The translations under genes were made by a program, and so were the position numbers. A stretch of 64,000 bases of DNA from Micromonospora craniellae (lineage in GTDB: Bacteria; Actinomycetota; Actinomycetes; Mycobacteriales; Micromonosporaceae). The DNA lies in the NCBI RefSeq assembly GCF_014764405.1, contig NZ_CP061725.1, forward strand, positions 1,674,001 to 1,738,000, read 5' to 3'. Positions 1 to 8,622 of this stretch are shown piece by piece (the stretch's first letter is position 1; every line of letters begins with the position of its first letter). The notes under the pieces are model-generated. The model had not been told where the DNA came from and ran no database searches. It saw nothing but the letters and a program-made list of their open reading frames with translations.

Positions 1-16
1 CGGTCCGGAGGCGGCG

Positions 17-1882
17 TCACGGAGCCTCCGTCGCGGTGGTCGTCTGGTCGGCTTTGCGGGCGCAGTGCGGGCATCGTCGTGGGCAGGGCGTCTGCGGGAC
101 GACGGTGGTGAGGCCGCTTGCGTGCAGGATCGTGGTGACCGTCTGCTCGAAGGTGCTGGTCTCGCCGATGACGGTCTCCCCGGGGACGTCGAGCAGGTCG
201 CGGTCGGTGTACCAGCTGCGCATCTGTGCGGGGGTGAAGGACATGGGTTCGTCGCGACGGAGGTGGCGGCGGACGGTCTCGTCGAAGGACACGTCGAGGT
301 AGAACACGGCGACCGGTCCGGCATGGTTGTCGATGAGCTGACGGAGTACGCGGGCGTAGCGTTCGGTGTGCAGGATGCCTTCGAGGATGACGTGGTAACC
401 GAGGTCGAGGGCGGCGCGTGCGGTCACGGTGATGAACGTCGGGGCGACCGGGTCGATGTGGGCGATGTCGTGTTCCCGGAGCACGGTTCTGCGCAGGTAG
501 TCCTGTTCCAGCAGGGCCGCACCGCGTCCGAAACGGCGTCGTACCTCACGGGCGGTCGTGGTCTTCCCACTGCCGGAATTTCCACGGATGATCACCAACG
601 TTGGAGAGCCCGGGGAATTGCGTTCGATGCACGAGCCGGTGGTCACCGCGCACCCCCCCGGCATTGGCCAGGTCGTGGCGATCACGGTGTGCCGACGGGG
701 CACGACGAGTTGTGGCTGCCCGGTAGCTGGTGGTGGGGTGGTGCCGTGCGGGTGGACCGCAATCTCCGGAGCGGGTGCATGTCGGTAGTCACGGTCCCAG
801 ACGGCGATGAGGTCAAGCAGGTCGGCGGTGAGCGCACGCGCGTCGGGGCCGAAGCCGTGAGCGCCGAACTGCCACCGGTCATCGCCGATCTTGCGCATGG
901 TCAGGTAGGCGAGGCTGCCGGACGTGAGCAGGGTCGGGCAGGTGAACCGGTCCTGCGGGTCGACCAGGCCCTCGGTACGTTGCCGGTCGACGGCGAGGGC
1001 ACCGAACGGGCGGGGCTGGCTGGACAGCCACAGGTGCAAGCGTTCGAACGACTCAAGCTCGTGCATGGTTATGGTGACCGGCGACCACACATCCCGTCGC
1101 GGCTGGTCGAGGGCAGCAGTGAGAGCGCCGGCATCTACCTCGGTCGGATCGTCGAGCAGCAGGACGATGTCGTTGCCGCGCAGCGGCACCCGGCGGGCGA
1201 GCTGGCTGCCGTTGCCCTGCATCGCGACGAAGCCACATTGCAGGGCTGCGGTCGCGACGAGATGATCACCGGATCGCCGCAGAGTGAGGTAGCGAGTCAG
1301 CGTCCGTATCCGCATCGGAACGACGATCCTGCCGCTCGGAGCGAGTTGCTCGATCCAGGACGGGGCGATGTCGCCGGCCTCAACGGACACGATGATCGCG
1401 TCGAACGGGGCTCCCGGTGGGTGGCCGAGGTTGCCGTCGCCGTGCACGACCTGAACCTGGGGGTAGCCGGCCCGGTCGAGGTAGGTGCGGGCCTGGCCGG
1501 TGATGTCGGCGTCGATGTCGACGGTGACCACGTGCCCGTCCGGGCCGACTAGTTCGGCCATCAAGGCCGCCTGGAAACCGCCGGAGCCGACCTCGAGGGC
1601 GCGTGCGCCCGGCCGCAGATCGGCCTGTTCTAGGGCATATGCCTGGAGATATGGCGCCGAGACGGTGCTGGTCGACTTGCCGTCGGGCCCGCGCTTGGTC
1701 ACGACGATCGTATCCTCGTACGCCTGTTGTGGGGTGACCGTGTCCGGCACGAACAGGTGCCGGGGCACCGTCCGGAAGGCGTGCTCGATCGCTGGTGTGC
1801 GGATCCAGTTCTTCGCTGTCAGGGTTGCTACCAGGTCGGCGCGGAGCCGGTCCGGTGAGGTGCTCTCGACCGTGGTGTCCAC
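17..1882 (-). CDS. Isoaspartyl-methyltransferase-like protein fused to a P-loop kinase
   Basis: This 621-residue protein has two parts. Residues 1 to about 395 resemble protein-L-isoaspartate O-methyltransferases, with SAM motif I (ALEVGSGG) near residue 95 and a C-terminal extension like that of the actinobacterial 'FxLD system' methyltransferases. Residues from about 425 form a P-loop kinase domain with Walker A GNSGSGKT and an HLRRDE segment like zeta-toxin/AAA_33 kinases. The tail holds a C-x3-C-x2-C cluster near residues 600-607 that may bind zinc. Start is GTG at 1882, with AAAGGA about 8 bases upstream. I expect these two domains more often as separate proteins, so the fusion is odd. 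It lies last in a minus-strand gene set with NUDIX, a second methyltransferase and a CN hydrolase. Substrate is unknown. Confidence 0.8.
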   Translation of the reverse strand: MDTTVESTSPDRLRADLVATLTAKNWIRTPAIEHAFRTVPRHLFVPDTVTPQQAYEDTIVVTKRGPDGKSTSTVSAPYLQAYALEQADLRPGARALEVGSGGFQAALMAELVGPDGHVVTVDIDADITGQARTYLDRAGYPQVQVVHGDGNLGHPPGAPFDAIIVSVEAGDIAPSWIEQLAPSGRIVVPMRIRTLTRYLTLRRSGDHLVATAALQCGFVAMQGNGSQLARRVPLRGNDIVLLLDDPTEVDAGALTAALDQPRRDVWSPVTITMHELESFERLHLWLSSQPRPFGALAVDRQRTEGLVDPQDRFTCPTLLTSGSLAYLTMRKIGDDRWQFGAHGFGPDARALTADLLDLIAVWDRDYRHAPAPEIAVHPHGTTPPPATGQPQLVVPRRHTVIATTWPMPGGCAVTTGSCIERNSPGSPTLVIIRGNSGSGKTTTAREVRRRFGRGAALLEQDYLRRTVLREHDIAHIDPVAPTFITVTARAALDLGYHVILEGILHTERYARVLRQLIDNHAGPVAVFYLDVSFDETVRRHLRRDEPMSFTPAQMRSWYTDRDLLDVPGETVIGETSTFEQTVTTILHASGLTTVVPQTPCPRRCPHCARKADQTTTATEAP

Positions 1883-2092
1883 TCCTGCTGTCCTTTCCGG
1901 AGGTGTTCATCTGCGTGATGCGGGGTGTCGGGCGCGGGCGCGGCGAAGCCGCTACCGTCCGCGTCACTGGTGGGTGTTGAGCACGCCGTCGGGCAGGGCC
2001 GGGAGCGGCCAGTCGGCCGGTACCCGCCAGGGGCGGGTCGCAGGTGTCGATGCCGTCCGGCTTGAAGACAACAGTCAACGGGAGGCCTCCGT

Positions 2093-2662
2093 TCACGAGG
2101 TGGCTGCCGAGCGGGGAGAGTGCGAGCATGTCGGGCGCATTGAGGCAGCGGCTGCACTCGCCGGGTCAGTCGCCGGGGGGGGGGGGGGAAGTTGGGCCAG
2201 GCTGTCGGGGGGCGAGTGCTCTGCCCAGCCGTCCAGGGAGAAGGGGCGCCCGCTGTGGATCTGTTCCAGGGCGGCCACGGTGTACGCGATCGTGGTGGCG
2301 GGTGGCTGCGCCGGGTCCGCCCAGATCAGGCCTGCGCATTTGTGGGGTTCCCGGTTGACCGGCTGGCCTTGCCAGCCGGTGGCGAGGAAGAAGAAGCCGA
2401 GCCGCGGGTCGTCGTGGCCGTGGCGGCGGTGCACGACATGAACGAACTCCAGATTCGTCTCGGACAGCTCGACACCGGTTTCCTCGGCCGTCTCCCGTAT
2501 CGCGCCGACGACGACCGATTCCCCGTCTTCGAGGTGTCTACCGGGCAGACAGAGCTGGCCGGCGGCTTCACCGGTGCCGGCGCGTTGCAGGAACAGGACC
2601 TGGCCGTCGGCGCGGCGCAGCAGCACGTGCACGACGACGATGGTGCGATATCGGCTGGTCAA
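2093..2662 (-). CDS. NUDIX hydrolase with homopolymer-encoded tail
   Basis: NUDIX enzymes cleave nucleoside diphosphates linked to another group. The start is TTG at 2662, chosen because GGAAGGG precedes it. The NUDIX box is visible as a GRHLEDGES-type loop followed by RETAEETG. The distal EPHKCAGLIW segment is shared with the NUDIX at 17787-18236, so the two are subfamily relatives. That relative ends at its DGWP, but this protein continues past DGW through five prolines encoded by a run of 14 C (coding strand) and then about 30 low-complexity residues. One base lost or gained in the run would change the tail. The gene lies 50 bases downstream of the methyltransferase at 2712-3776. Substrate is unknown. 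Confidence 0.85.
   Translation of the reverse strand: MTSRYRTIVVVHVLLRRADGQVLFLQRAGTGEAAGQLCLPGRHLEDGESVVVGAIRETAEETGVELSETNLEFVHVVHRRHGHDDPRLGFFFLATGWQGQPVNREPHKCAGLIWADPAQPPATTIAYTVAALEQIHSGRPFSLDGWAEHSPPDSLAQLPPPPPATDPASAAAASMRPTCSHSPRSAATS
2175..2188. repeat. Homopolymer run of 14 G
   Basis: Fourteen consecutive G on the plus strand, coding for proline in the tail of the NUDIX gene. Such runs are prone to slippage in replication and to sequencing error. Reading the three frames: 14 C gives the present 30-residue tail, 12 or 15 gives a stop after PGD, and 13 opens a long basic frame that runs into the next gene. Confidence 0.95.
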
Positions 2663-2711
2663 TAGGTTGCCCTTCCACCTCGGTTGCGGGCCTGCTCAAG
2701 GGCGGCGAGGC

Positions 2712-3776
2712 TCATCGACGCGCCGCGGCGGCTGCCGGTCGGGTGGTCACGGAGCCGTGGCCGACCTGCAGGTCCCAGCCGGCGAGGTCAGGGCCGTCGT
2801 GCGGCACGAGGGTGCGGGCGAAGGACTCGGGTGCCGGACGGCCGGCGTGTTCCCACCGTTGCAGCCAGGTCCGCAAGGAGTGCAGCGACGGCGAGTCCGG
2901 CCGGTCCGCGATGACCCTGCCATCGGTCAGGATCACCGCCGCCGAACGTGGTGTGGTGTGACCGAGTCCGCGGATCTCGTTGCGCAGCGACACCAGGCTC
3001 AGCTGCGGGTCGCCGAGCGCGGACGTCCAGGTGTACCAGGAGCGCCAGTGCAGCTCCATCTGCCGATACGTGTCGGTGTACCCGGGATGCAGCAGCTGGC
3101 CGAGGGCGGAGCGGGCGCCGGTGTGCTGGGCGTCGTCGGCAGAACGCCAGCAGATGCCGATCCAGGACGGATCGGGCCGGCGGTCGCAGTAGTCGACCCA
3201 GCGGCCGGGGACGGTCAGGGCATCGTCGACCGCGACGGGCGTGCTCTGGGCGTAGCCGCCCCCGGCGAGGGCTTCGATACGAGGTTTCCCGGCCGCGACG
3301 GTGATGGTGGCGATCAACGTGGCCGACGGCAGAGCCGTGATCGGCAGACACGCGACGATCCCCCCACCGTTCACGACCTGCTGCGTCCACGCCTTCGGCA
3401 GCCGCGGCGGAGCACACCACGAAACAACTCGATGGAAGGGCGCTGCGGTTGGATAGCCGGCCAGGCCGTCGCCAACATGGCAGTCGACGCCGGTTACCCC
3501 GCGCTCGGCGTGGATGGCTGCCGCGCGGCGGACGAGTTCGTCGCTGATGTCGATGCTGGTGACCTGGCCGTCCGGGCAGCACTGCGCGAGCAGCGCGCCG
3601 CTGTACCCGGAGCCCGTACCGATTTCGAGCACCCGGTCCCCGGGGTGGACCTGCAGGGCGGCCAGCTCGCGGCGGATCGACTCCGGTGCCGAGCGGTGCA
3701 CCGTTTCGCCGTGCCGCTCATGGTGGGTGTAGATCGGGCCCGGTACGGCGTGGAAGGCCCGGTCGAGGTCGGTCAC
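2712..3776 (-). CDS. Isoaspartyl-methyltransferase-like SAM enzyme
   Basis: A 354-residue protein with the N-terminal fold of the protein-L-isoaspartate O-methyltransferase family. SAM motif I is VLEIGTGSGYSG near residue 50, followed by the acidic motif II strand VTSIDIS. The C-terminal 200 residues are not part of a minimal PCMT and carry several Trp-rich stretches. GTG start at 3776 has a GGGAG ribosome binding site. It sits 22 bases downstream of the CN hydrolase and 50 bases upstream of the NUDIX gene, so the three are probably co-transcribed. Related enzymes either repair isoaspartate or methylate Asp in ribosomal peptides. Which applies cannot be told here, and no precursor peptide was found nearby. 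Confidence 0.8.
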   Translation of the reverse strand: MTDLDRAFHAVPGPIYTHHERHGETVHRSAPESIRRELAALQVHPGDRVLEIGTGSGYSGALLAQCCPDGQVTSIDISDELVRRAAAIHAERGVTGVDCHVGDGLAGYPTAAPFHRVVSWCAPPRLPKAWTQQVVNGGGIVACLPITALPSATLIATITVAAGKPRIEALAGGGYAQSTPVAVDDALTVPGRWVDYCDRRPDPSWIGICWRSADDAQHTGARSALGQLLHPGYTDTYRQMELHWRSWYTWTSALGDPQLSLVSLRNEIRGLGHTTPRSAAVILTDGRVIADRPDSPSLHSLRTWLQRWEHAGRPAPESFARTLVPHDGPDLAGWDLQVGHGSVTTRPAAAAARR

Positions 3777-3797
3777 GGCTGCTCCCTTTACAGAGGC

Positions 3798-4640
3798 TCA
3801 GGGTTGGGTGCGGTCGAAGCTGCGGGCATCGGTGACCCGGCGGGTGGCGTAGATGTCACCGGCCCGGGCGGCGGCTCGCCACGGCCGGGCCTTGTTCAGC
3901 GCGATATCCAGGTCCGCATCGGTGCGGTCCAGATCGACGCAGACGACGTCCGGGCCGTCCGACTTCGCGCGGCGCAGCAGATAGCCGTGCGGGCCGATCA
4001 GCGCGCAGGACGCGGCCGGCGCGCATTGGGCGGGCACGGCCATGCTGACCCAGCATCCGGTGGTGGCAGCGTGCCCGCGGGCGATGATCTCGAAGATCGG
4101 GTCCTCGGAGAAGCTGGAGAACAGCACGCAGTCCACACCGAGGTCGGCCTGCTGCATCCACAGCTCAGGGAAGTTGACCTCGATGCAGAGCAGACAGCCG
4201 AAGGTGAACCCGTCCACCGCGAAGGTGCAGACGTGCTCACCCGGGGTGTAGAAACCGCTGACCTCGTTGTGCGACAGCAGCCGCTTGTCGTACCGGTCGA
4301 CCACATCGCCGCTGTCGGCGATCACCCACAGCGAGTTGTGGGGCCAGTGGTCTCCGGTGAGCCGATGGTTGCCGCCGACCACGACCCACACCCCGAGCTC
4401 ACCGGCCAGTGCCATCGTTGCGGCCAGTTGTTCGGCGACCGGCGCCCAGTCGATGCGCCATCCGGCGTAGTGCGGCTTGGCCGCACCCGCGTAGCCGCTC
4501 AGCGCGCCTTCGGCGAAGTGGACGAGCCGGGCGCCGCCGTCGGCGGCCTGCCGCACGGCGGCCCGGATCGCGGTGCCGTTGGCGGCCGGGTCGGCGGCGA
4601 CGTGAGTCTGCGCGATGGCGATACGGATCCGGTCAGCCAC
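3798..4640 (-). CDS. Carbon-nitrogen hydrolase (nitrilase superfamily)
   Basis: Members of this superfamily hydrolyse amides, carbamoyl compounds or nitriles using a Glu-Lys-Cys triad. All three residues are visible: Glu44 in HFAEGALSGY, Lys119 in RYDKRLL and Cys152 in LLCIEVNFPEL. Length is 280 residues, normal for a single-domain member. The frame is open to 4784, but the upstream 48 codons look non-coding. GTG at 4640 places VADRIRIAIAQ at the N-terminus as in relatives; GTG at 4646 is an alternative. It is the first gene of the tight set leading to the two methyltransferase-like genes. Substrate is unknown. Confidence 0.88.
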   Translation of the reverse strand: MADRIRIAIAQTHVAADPAANGTAIRAAVRQAADGGARLVHFAEGALSGYAGAAKPHYAGWRIDWAPVAEQLAATMALAGELGVWVVVGGNHRLTGDHWPHNSLWVIADSGDVVDRYDKRLLSHNEVSGFYTPGEHVCTFAVDGFTFGCLLCIEVNFPELWMQQADLGVDCVLFSSFSEDPIFEIIARGHAATTGCWVSMAVPAQCAPAASCALIGPHGYLLRRAKSDGPDVVCVDLDRTDADLDIALNKARPWRAAARAGDIYATRRVTDARSFDRTQP

Positions 4641-4872
4641 GTTCACCGCCCCGCGGGTGTCGGGTCGCCGGCTTGTCCGAGCCGGCTGCAGAGTTGCGCC
4701 GCGAGCGCTCTGGCGCACCCTCGAAGCCACCGCTTGGCAAAAGCCTTCACAGATCTGACCGGTAAGGCAGACCCCACTATGCACCTGTCTGCCCCGCTTT
4801 CACGTTTGCGAGGCGTCCTCCCCAAGGGGACTGGGTGACTTGCACATGCAAGCTTCGTGGGGTTCGACGTCG

Positions 4873-6855
4873 TCATGGCGTGCTCCGTCCGGCGGTCGCG
4901 GTCTGCCGGGGCACCGCCGCAGCGGGACCAGTGGTGTCGTAGCCGGCGGCTTGGAGGGTGAACAGTTCGGCGTACCGCCCGTCGGCGTTCATCAGGTGGT
5001 CGTGGGTGCCGGACTCGACGAGACGGCCGTGGTGCAGGACGAAGATACGGTCGGCGTGGCGAACGTTGGCCAGCCGGTGAGTGATCAGGATGGTGATGCC
5101 GCGCCCCTGCCGGTCTCGAATGGCCTGGAAGAGGGCGTCCTCGGCACGGGGGTCGAGGGCGGACGAGGGTTCGTCCATGACGAGCACGTCGGCGTCGCGC
5201 AGGAACCCGCGGGCGGCGGTGATGCGCTGCCATTGGCCGCCGGAGAGGTCTTGGCCGCCGGCGAAGGTGCGGTCGAGCAGCGTCTCATAGCCGTGAGGCA
5301 GGTCGGTGATCATGTCGTGGGCGACGGCGCGTGCGGCGGCGGCCTCGATGCGGGTCCGCTCGGCGTGGGTGGTGATGTCGCCGACGGCGATGTTCGTGGC
5401 GGCGGTGAACGGCCACTTGTGGTACTCCTGCGTCACCACCCCGATCCGCGCTCGTAGCGCGTCGCTGCCCCAGTCCTCGGCTGGTCGGCCGTTGTAACGG
5501 ATGGTGCCGCTGGTCGGGGTGCGCAGGGTGACGATCATGGTAGCGAGGGTGGACTTGCCGGAGCCGTTCTCCCCGACGAACGCCACCGTCTGCCCCGCCT
5601 CGATGGTCAGGCTGACCTGGTCGACGGCCGCCGTGTCACGGTCGGGATAGCGCAGGCTCACCGCATCGACGGTGATCCCCTCCAGCCGGCCCGGTGCCGG
5701 CAACTCGGCGGCCGGTTCGGCGTGGGGTGGCAGGTAGTCGGCGGCGCGGGTCATGAAGCCGGTGTAGTCGCGGAAGTGCTGCCCCTCGGTGTAAACCCGG
5801 TCGACCTGGAACGTGACCACCGCCAGGGACCGTTGCGCGGACTGCACGGCGATGACGCAGGTCGCGGCGGCGGCGAGGGGGATCTGGCCATCGATGAGCA
5901 GCAGGCCGAGCAGGACGTACACCACGGCGGTGGCCACTCCGCCGATCATCGCGCCGACGGTGGTCGTCGTGGTGACCCGCCGGGCGAGGGCGAGTTGGAT
6001 GCCGGTCTCGACGGCCATGACCCGGTCGTACTGGTCGAGCAGGAAGCCGCGCAGACCGTAGGAGCGTAGTTCGGGGGCGGAGTCGCGTTCGGCCATCAGC
6101 CGGTGCAGCAGCCACAGCCGGCGTCGGCGTACCGACCCGGCGGCGTACGTCTGGTAGCGCAGGTGCCCGGCGCGCAGCGACGCCCACCCGTTCGGCACCG
6201 TCGCCACCAGCAGGGCCAGCAGCAACAGCGGGTGGACGACCACCACGGCGACCGCGACCGCGAGGACGCCGGCGAGGCCGGCGAGCAGGTTCATCGACGC
6301 CTGCACCAGGCCGGTGGTGGAGTTCGCGCCGCGGGAGGCTCGCTCCATGTCGTCGGCGAACGCGTCGGCGTCGAACGCCTCCAGCCGCACGGCCGTCGTC
6401 ACCTCGAACAGGCCGCGTTCCACCTCCCGATCGACCTTCGGCGTCAGGCCGTTCTGCGCGTACCCCATCGCGGCGGCCATGCCGGCGCGCAAGGCCGTCA
6501 CCGCCGCGAGCGCGGCCAGGGCGGGCAGCGCGGCCAGCACCTTGTCGGCGGTCGGTCCGCCGGCGAACAGCTCCACCAGCACCCGCTGCGCCGCGAGGAG
6601 CCCGAACGCCGCCATCACCCCCGCGCCGACCGTCGTGACACCGACGACCGACGTCCGCAGCCGGTCGGCGCGCCAGCTCACCACGAGCGCGGCCCAGACC
6701 AGCCGCGGCAGCTCCGAGAACACGGCGAACAGACCGGCCTGCGCCCGCGCCCGCACACCGGTCTCCCACCACACCTCCCGCAACTCCGGCAGCACCGAAT
6801 CCCGCTGCGGTTGGGGACGGGCCGGCGTCCGGTCGGGGTGGTCGATTCTGGGCAT
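4873..6855 (-). CDS. ABC exporter (fused permease and ATPase)
   Basis: A 660-residue half-transporter, probably acting as a homodimer in the membrane. Residues 50 to about 380 contain hydrophobic helices, for example around VVGVTTVGAGVMAAFGLL and AVAVAVVVVHPLLLL. The C-terminal ATPase has Walker A GENGSGKST, signature LSGGQWQR and Walker B VLVMDEPSSALD. The ATG at 6855 follows a good GGGAGG site. There is no peptidase C39 domain, so it is not a self-processing bacteriocin exporter. Relatives often export peptides or lipids. It lies 232 bases upstream of the CN hydrolase on the same strand and may be the exporter for a product of this gene set, which is inference. Confidence 0.9.
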   Translation of the reverse strand: MPRIDHPDRTPARPQPQRDSVLPELREVWWETGVRARAQAGLFAVFSELPRLVWAALVVSWRADRLRTSVVGVTTVGAGVMAAFGLLAAQRVLVELFAGGPTADKVLAALPALAALAAVTALRAGMAAAMGYAQNGLTPKVDREVERGLFEVTTAVRLEAFDADAFADDMERASRGANSTTGLVQASMNLLAGLAGVLAVAVAVVVVHPLLLLALLVATVPNGWASLRAGHLRYQTYAAGSVRRRRLWLLHRLMAERDSAPELRSYGLRGFLLDQYDRVMAVETGIQLALARRVTTTTTVGAMIGGVATAVVYVLLGLLLIDGQIPLAAAATCVIAVQSAQRSLAVVTFQVDRVYTEGQHFRDYTGFMTRAADYLPPHAEPAAELPAPGRLEGITVDAVSLRYPDRDTAAVDQVSLTIEAGQTVAFVGENGSGKSTLATMIVTLRTPTSGTIRYNGRPAEDWGSDALRARIGVVTQEYHKWPFTAATNIAVGDITTHAERTRIEAAAARAVAHDMITDLPHGYETLLDRTFAGGQDLSGGQWQRITAARGFLRDADVLVMDEPSSALDPRAEDALFQAIRDRQGRGITILITHRLANVRHADRIFVLHHGRLVESGTHDHLMNADGRYAELFTLQAAGYDTTGPAAAVPRQTATAGRSTP

Positions 6856-7009
6856 GGCGGTACCTCCCGAAAGGTAAGCAGGGTGAACTGCGGTGGGTGG
6901 TGGTGGTGTCTCGTGGAAAACGGCGGGACCGCGCAGGTGCCGCTGTCGGTGATCTCGGTTGGTGCCGCCGAGGCAGCGCCTTCCGCAGGAAGGCCCCGTT
7001 GGCCTGCGG

Positions 7010-7492
7010 TCAGGTGACCCGGACGCCGTCTTCGAGGTAGTAGGTACACCCGTCAGCGCGGGCGCGCAGCGCCTCGGCGATCCGGCGGGCCAGCAGCGGC
7101 CGTAACCGCTGGGCGGTCTGTGGCGGGTCGGACCACGCCCAGCCCTTCAACTCTTCCGGCGGCACCACGATCCGTTCCGTCGTGGTGGCATCGAGGGTGC
7201 CGCCGTCGTAGATGACCATGACGCCCTCGGTGCGCCCCTCTCGGGCCGGTACCCAGTCCATGACGAGTAACCGGCCTGGCGACATGCCCAGACCGAGCTC
7301 TTCCCGGCACTCTCGGATCGCGGCCTGGTAGGGCGACTCGTCAGCCTCGACGCACCCGCCGGGGATCTCCCACTGCGCCTTGTAAACGGGTTCGACCAGC
7401 AGAACCCGCTCGTCCGCGTCGGTGATCAGCAGCCCGGCGGCCATCCGCTTACGGGGCAGATCGGCGGTGAAATCGCGACGTCCGGAAGGCAT
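7010..7492 (-). CDS. NUDIX hydrolase
   Basis: A 160-residue single-domain NUDIX protein. The full NUDIX box is present as GGCVEADES followed by REC-REELGL, with both glutamates needed for metal binding. ATG at 7492 was chosen because MPSGRRDFTADLP begins the conserved part; the frame is open 53 codons further but that stretch reads as non-coding. It lies upstream of the ABC exporter on the same strand with 154 bases between, and diverges from the HTH/TmrB gene at 7741. The subfamily differs from the two EPHKC-type NUDIX proteins of the island. Substrate is unknown. Confidence 0.87.
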   Translation of the reverse strand: MPSGRRDFTADLPRKRMAAGLLITDADERVLLVEPVYKAQWEIPGGCVEADESPYQAAIRECREELGLGMSPGRLLVMDWVPAREGRTEGVMVIYDGGTLDATTTERIVVPPEELKGWAWSDPPQTAQRLRPLLARRIAEALRARADGCTYYLEDGVRVT

Positions 7493-7740
7493 GCGGAGAC
7501 GGTAGGACGGGGCAGGGGCGACACGCCCGCAGCGCCGTGCGCTGACATTGTCGGCAGATTCCGACACCAACTCCGACACCGCCAGCACTGCCGTCCCGGC
7601 CTGCCGGCAGGGCGTCGAGAGCCCGCACGACCACCGCAGACAGCCAGGCAAAGGCCGTCAGTGGCAGCCGAAAAGTGTCACCGGGTGCGGCTACGGTGTT
7701 CGCTCATCGTGACCGCAGCAACCCGGGGGTGGCAGCAGCG

Positions 7741-8457
7741 ATGGTCGACCACGACGAGATCACCGCCGCTCGCCGCGCGCTCGGCCGCCGCCTCGCCCAC
7801 CTGCGCAAAAACGCCGGCCGCACCCAGCACGGGCTCGCCCGGCTCGTGCAGTACGGGCGCAGCTCGATAGCGAACACCGAAACCGGCCGACAGCTCCCCG
7901 AGCGGCCGTTCTGGACCCGCTGCGATCAGGTGCTGGGCACCGGGGGTGTGCTGATCGCTGAGTACGACCGCATCGCCGACCTGAACTACCGCCGACTCCC
8001 GCGACCGGCTGCTGGTACATCACGCCGCGCCGCCGATTACGGTGGGGAGGCCAGCATTCGAACCAGCGGGAGAGAACAGTCCGTGCGGGTGATCTGGGTG
8101 AACGGCGCGTTCGGCGCGGGGAAAACGACGCTGGCGCAGCAGCTGATCGCGGACGATCCCCAGCTACTGCTCTTCGACGCCGAACTACCTGGGTTCATGC
8201 TCCGGGAGATCGTGCCGCTACCGCCCAGCGGGGACTTCCAGGACCTGCGGGTATGGCGACGCAGCGTCGTGGACACGGCGGTCGCACTCGCGCAGGAATA
8301 CCAGCGGACACTGGTCGTGCCCATGACCGTCGTCGTCTGGCCCTACCTCGATGAGATCCTCACCGGACTGCGTGCCCACGGCATGGACGTCACGCACTAC
8401 TTCATCACCGTTCCGACCGACGTCATCCGGAGGCGGATCGAGGCGCAGTCGCTCTAG
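7741..8457 (+). CDS. XRE-type HTH fused to TmrB-like P-loop kinase, cut by an amber codon
   Basis: Residues 6-80 are an XRE-type helix-turn-helix domain (ARRALGRRLAHLRK, then SSIANTETGRQ). From about residue 115 follows a P-loop domain starting VRVIWVNGAFGAGKTT, close to TmrB-like proteins, whose founding member gives tunicamycin resistance. ATG at 7741 was chosen over an upstream start because it begins the HTH domain. The frame stops at TAG (8455-8457), but codons beyond it continue family-like sequence (PQDPARDAQVRTWRLAQV) in the same frame for 54 residues to a TGA ending at 8622. A Trp or similar codon has probably mutated to TAG, removing the C-terminal helices. The product may be inactive as a kinase yet still bind DNA. 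Confidence 0.8.
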   Translation: MVDHDEITAARRALGRRLAHLRKNAGRTQHGLARLVQYGRSSIANTETGRQLPERPFWTRCDQVLGTGGVLIAEYDRIADLNYRRLPRPAAGTSRRAADYGGEASIRTSGREQSVRVIWVNGAFGAGKTTLAQQLIADDPQLLLFDAELPGFMLREIVPLPPSGDFQDLRVWRRSVVDTAVALAQEYQRTLVVPMTVVVWPYLDEILTGLRAHGMDVTHYFITVPTDVIRRRIEAQSL

Positions 8458-8622
8458 CCACAGGATCCAGCCCGAGACGCGCAGGTCCGCACCTGGCGGC
8501 TGGCCCAGGTGAATCGGTGCGCCCAAGCGGCTCAGACCCTGCCGGCCGGCACTGTCACCCTCGACGGGACACTGCCCGTAGAGCAACTGGCGGCACGGGT
8601 GACAGGCGCGGCTCGTGGCTGA

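Noticed and set aside
65..1552. Long plus-strand ORF of 495 codons opposite the methyltransferase-kinase gene
   Set aside because: It is an antisense frame created by high-GC codon bias; the minus strand shows clear domain motifs and a ribosome binding site.
1883..2129. Possible peptide gene (precursor of an FxLD-type peptide) between NUDIX and methyltransferase
   Set aside because: Frames were read on the minus strand; none shows the FxLD leader or a Cys/Ser/Thr-rich core with its own ribosome binding site.
2574..4838. Plus-strand ORF of 754 codons
   Set aside because: Antisense to three recognisable genes; translation is arginine/glycine/valine-rich with no domain.
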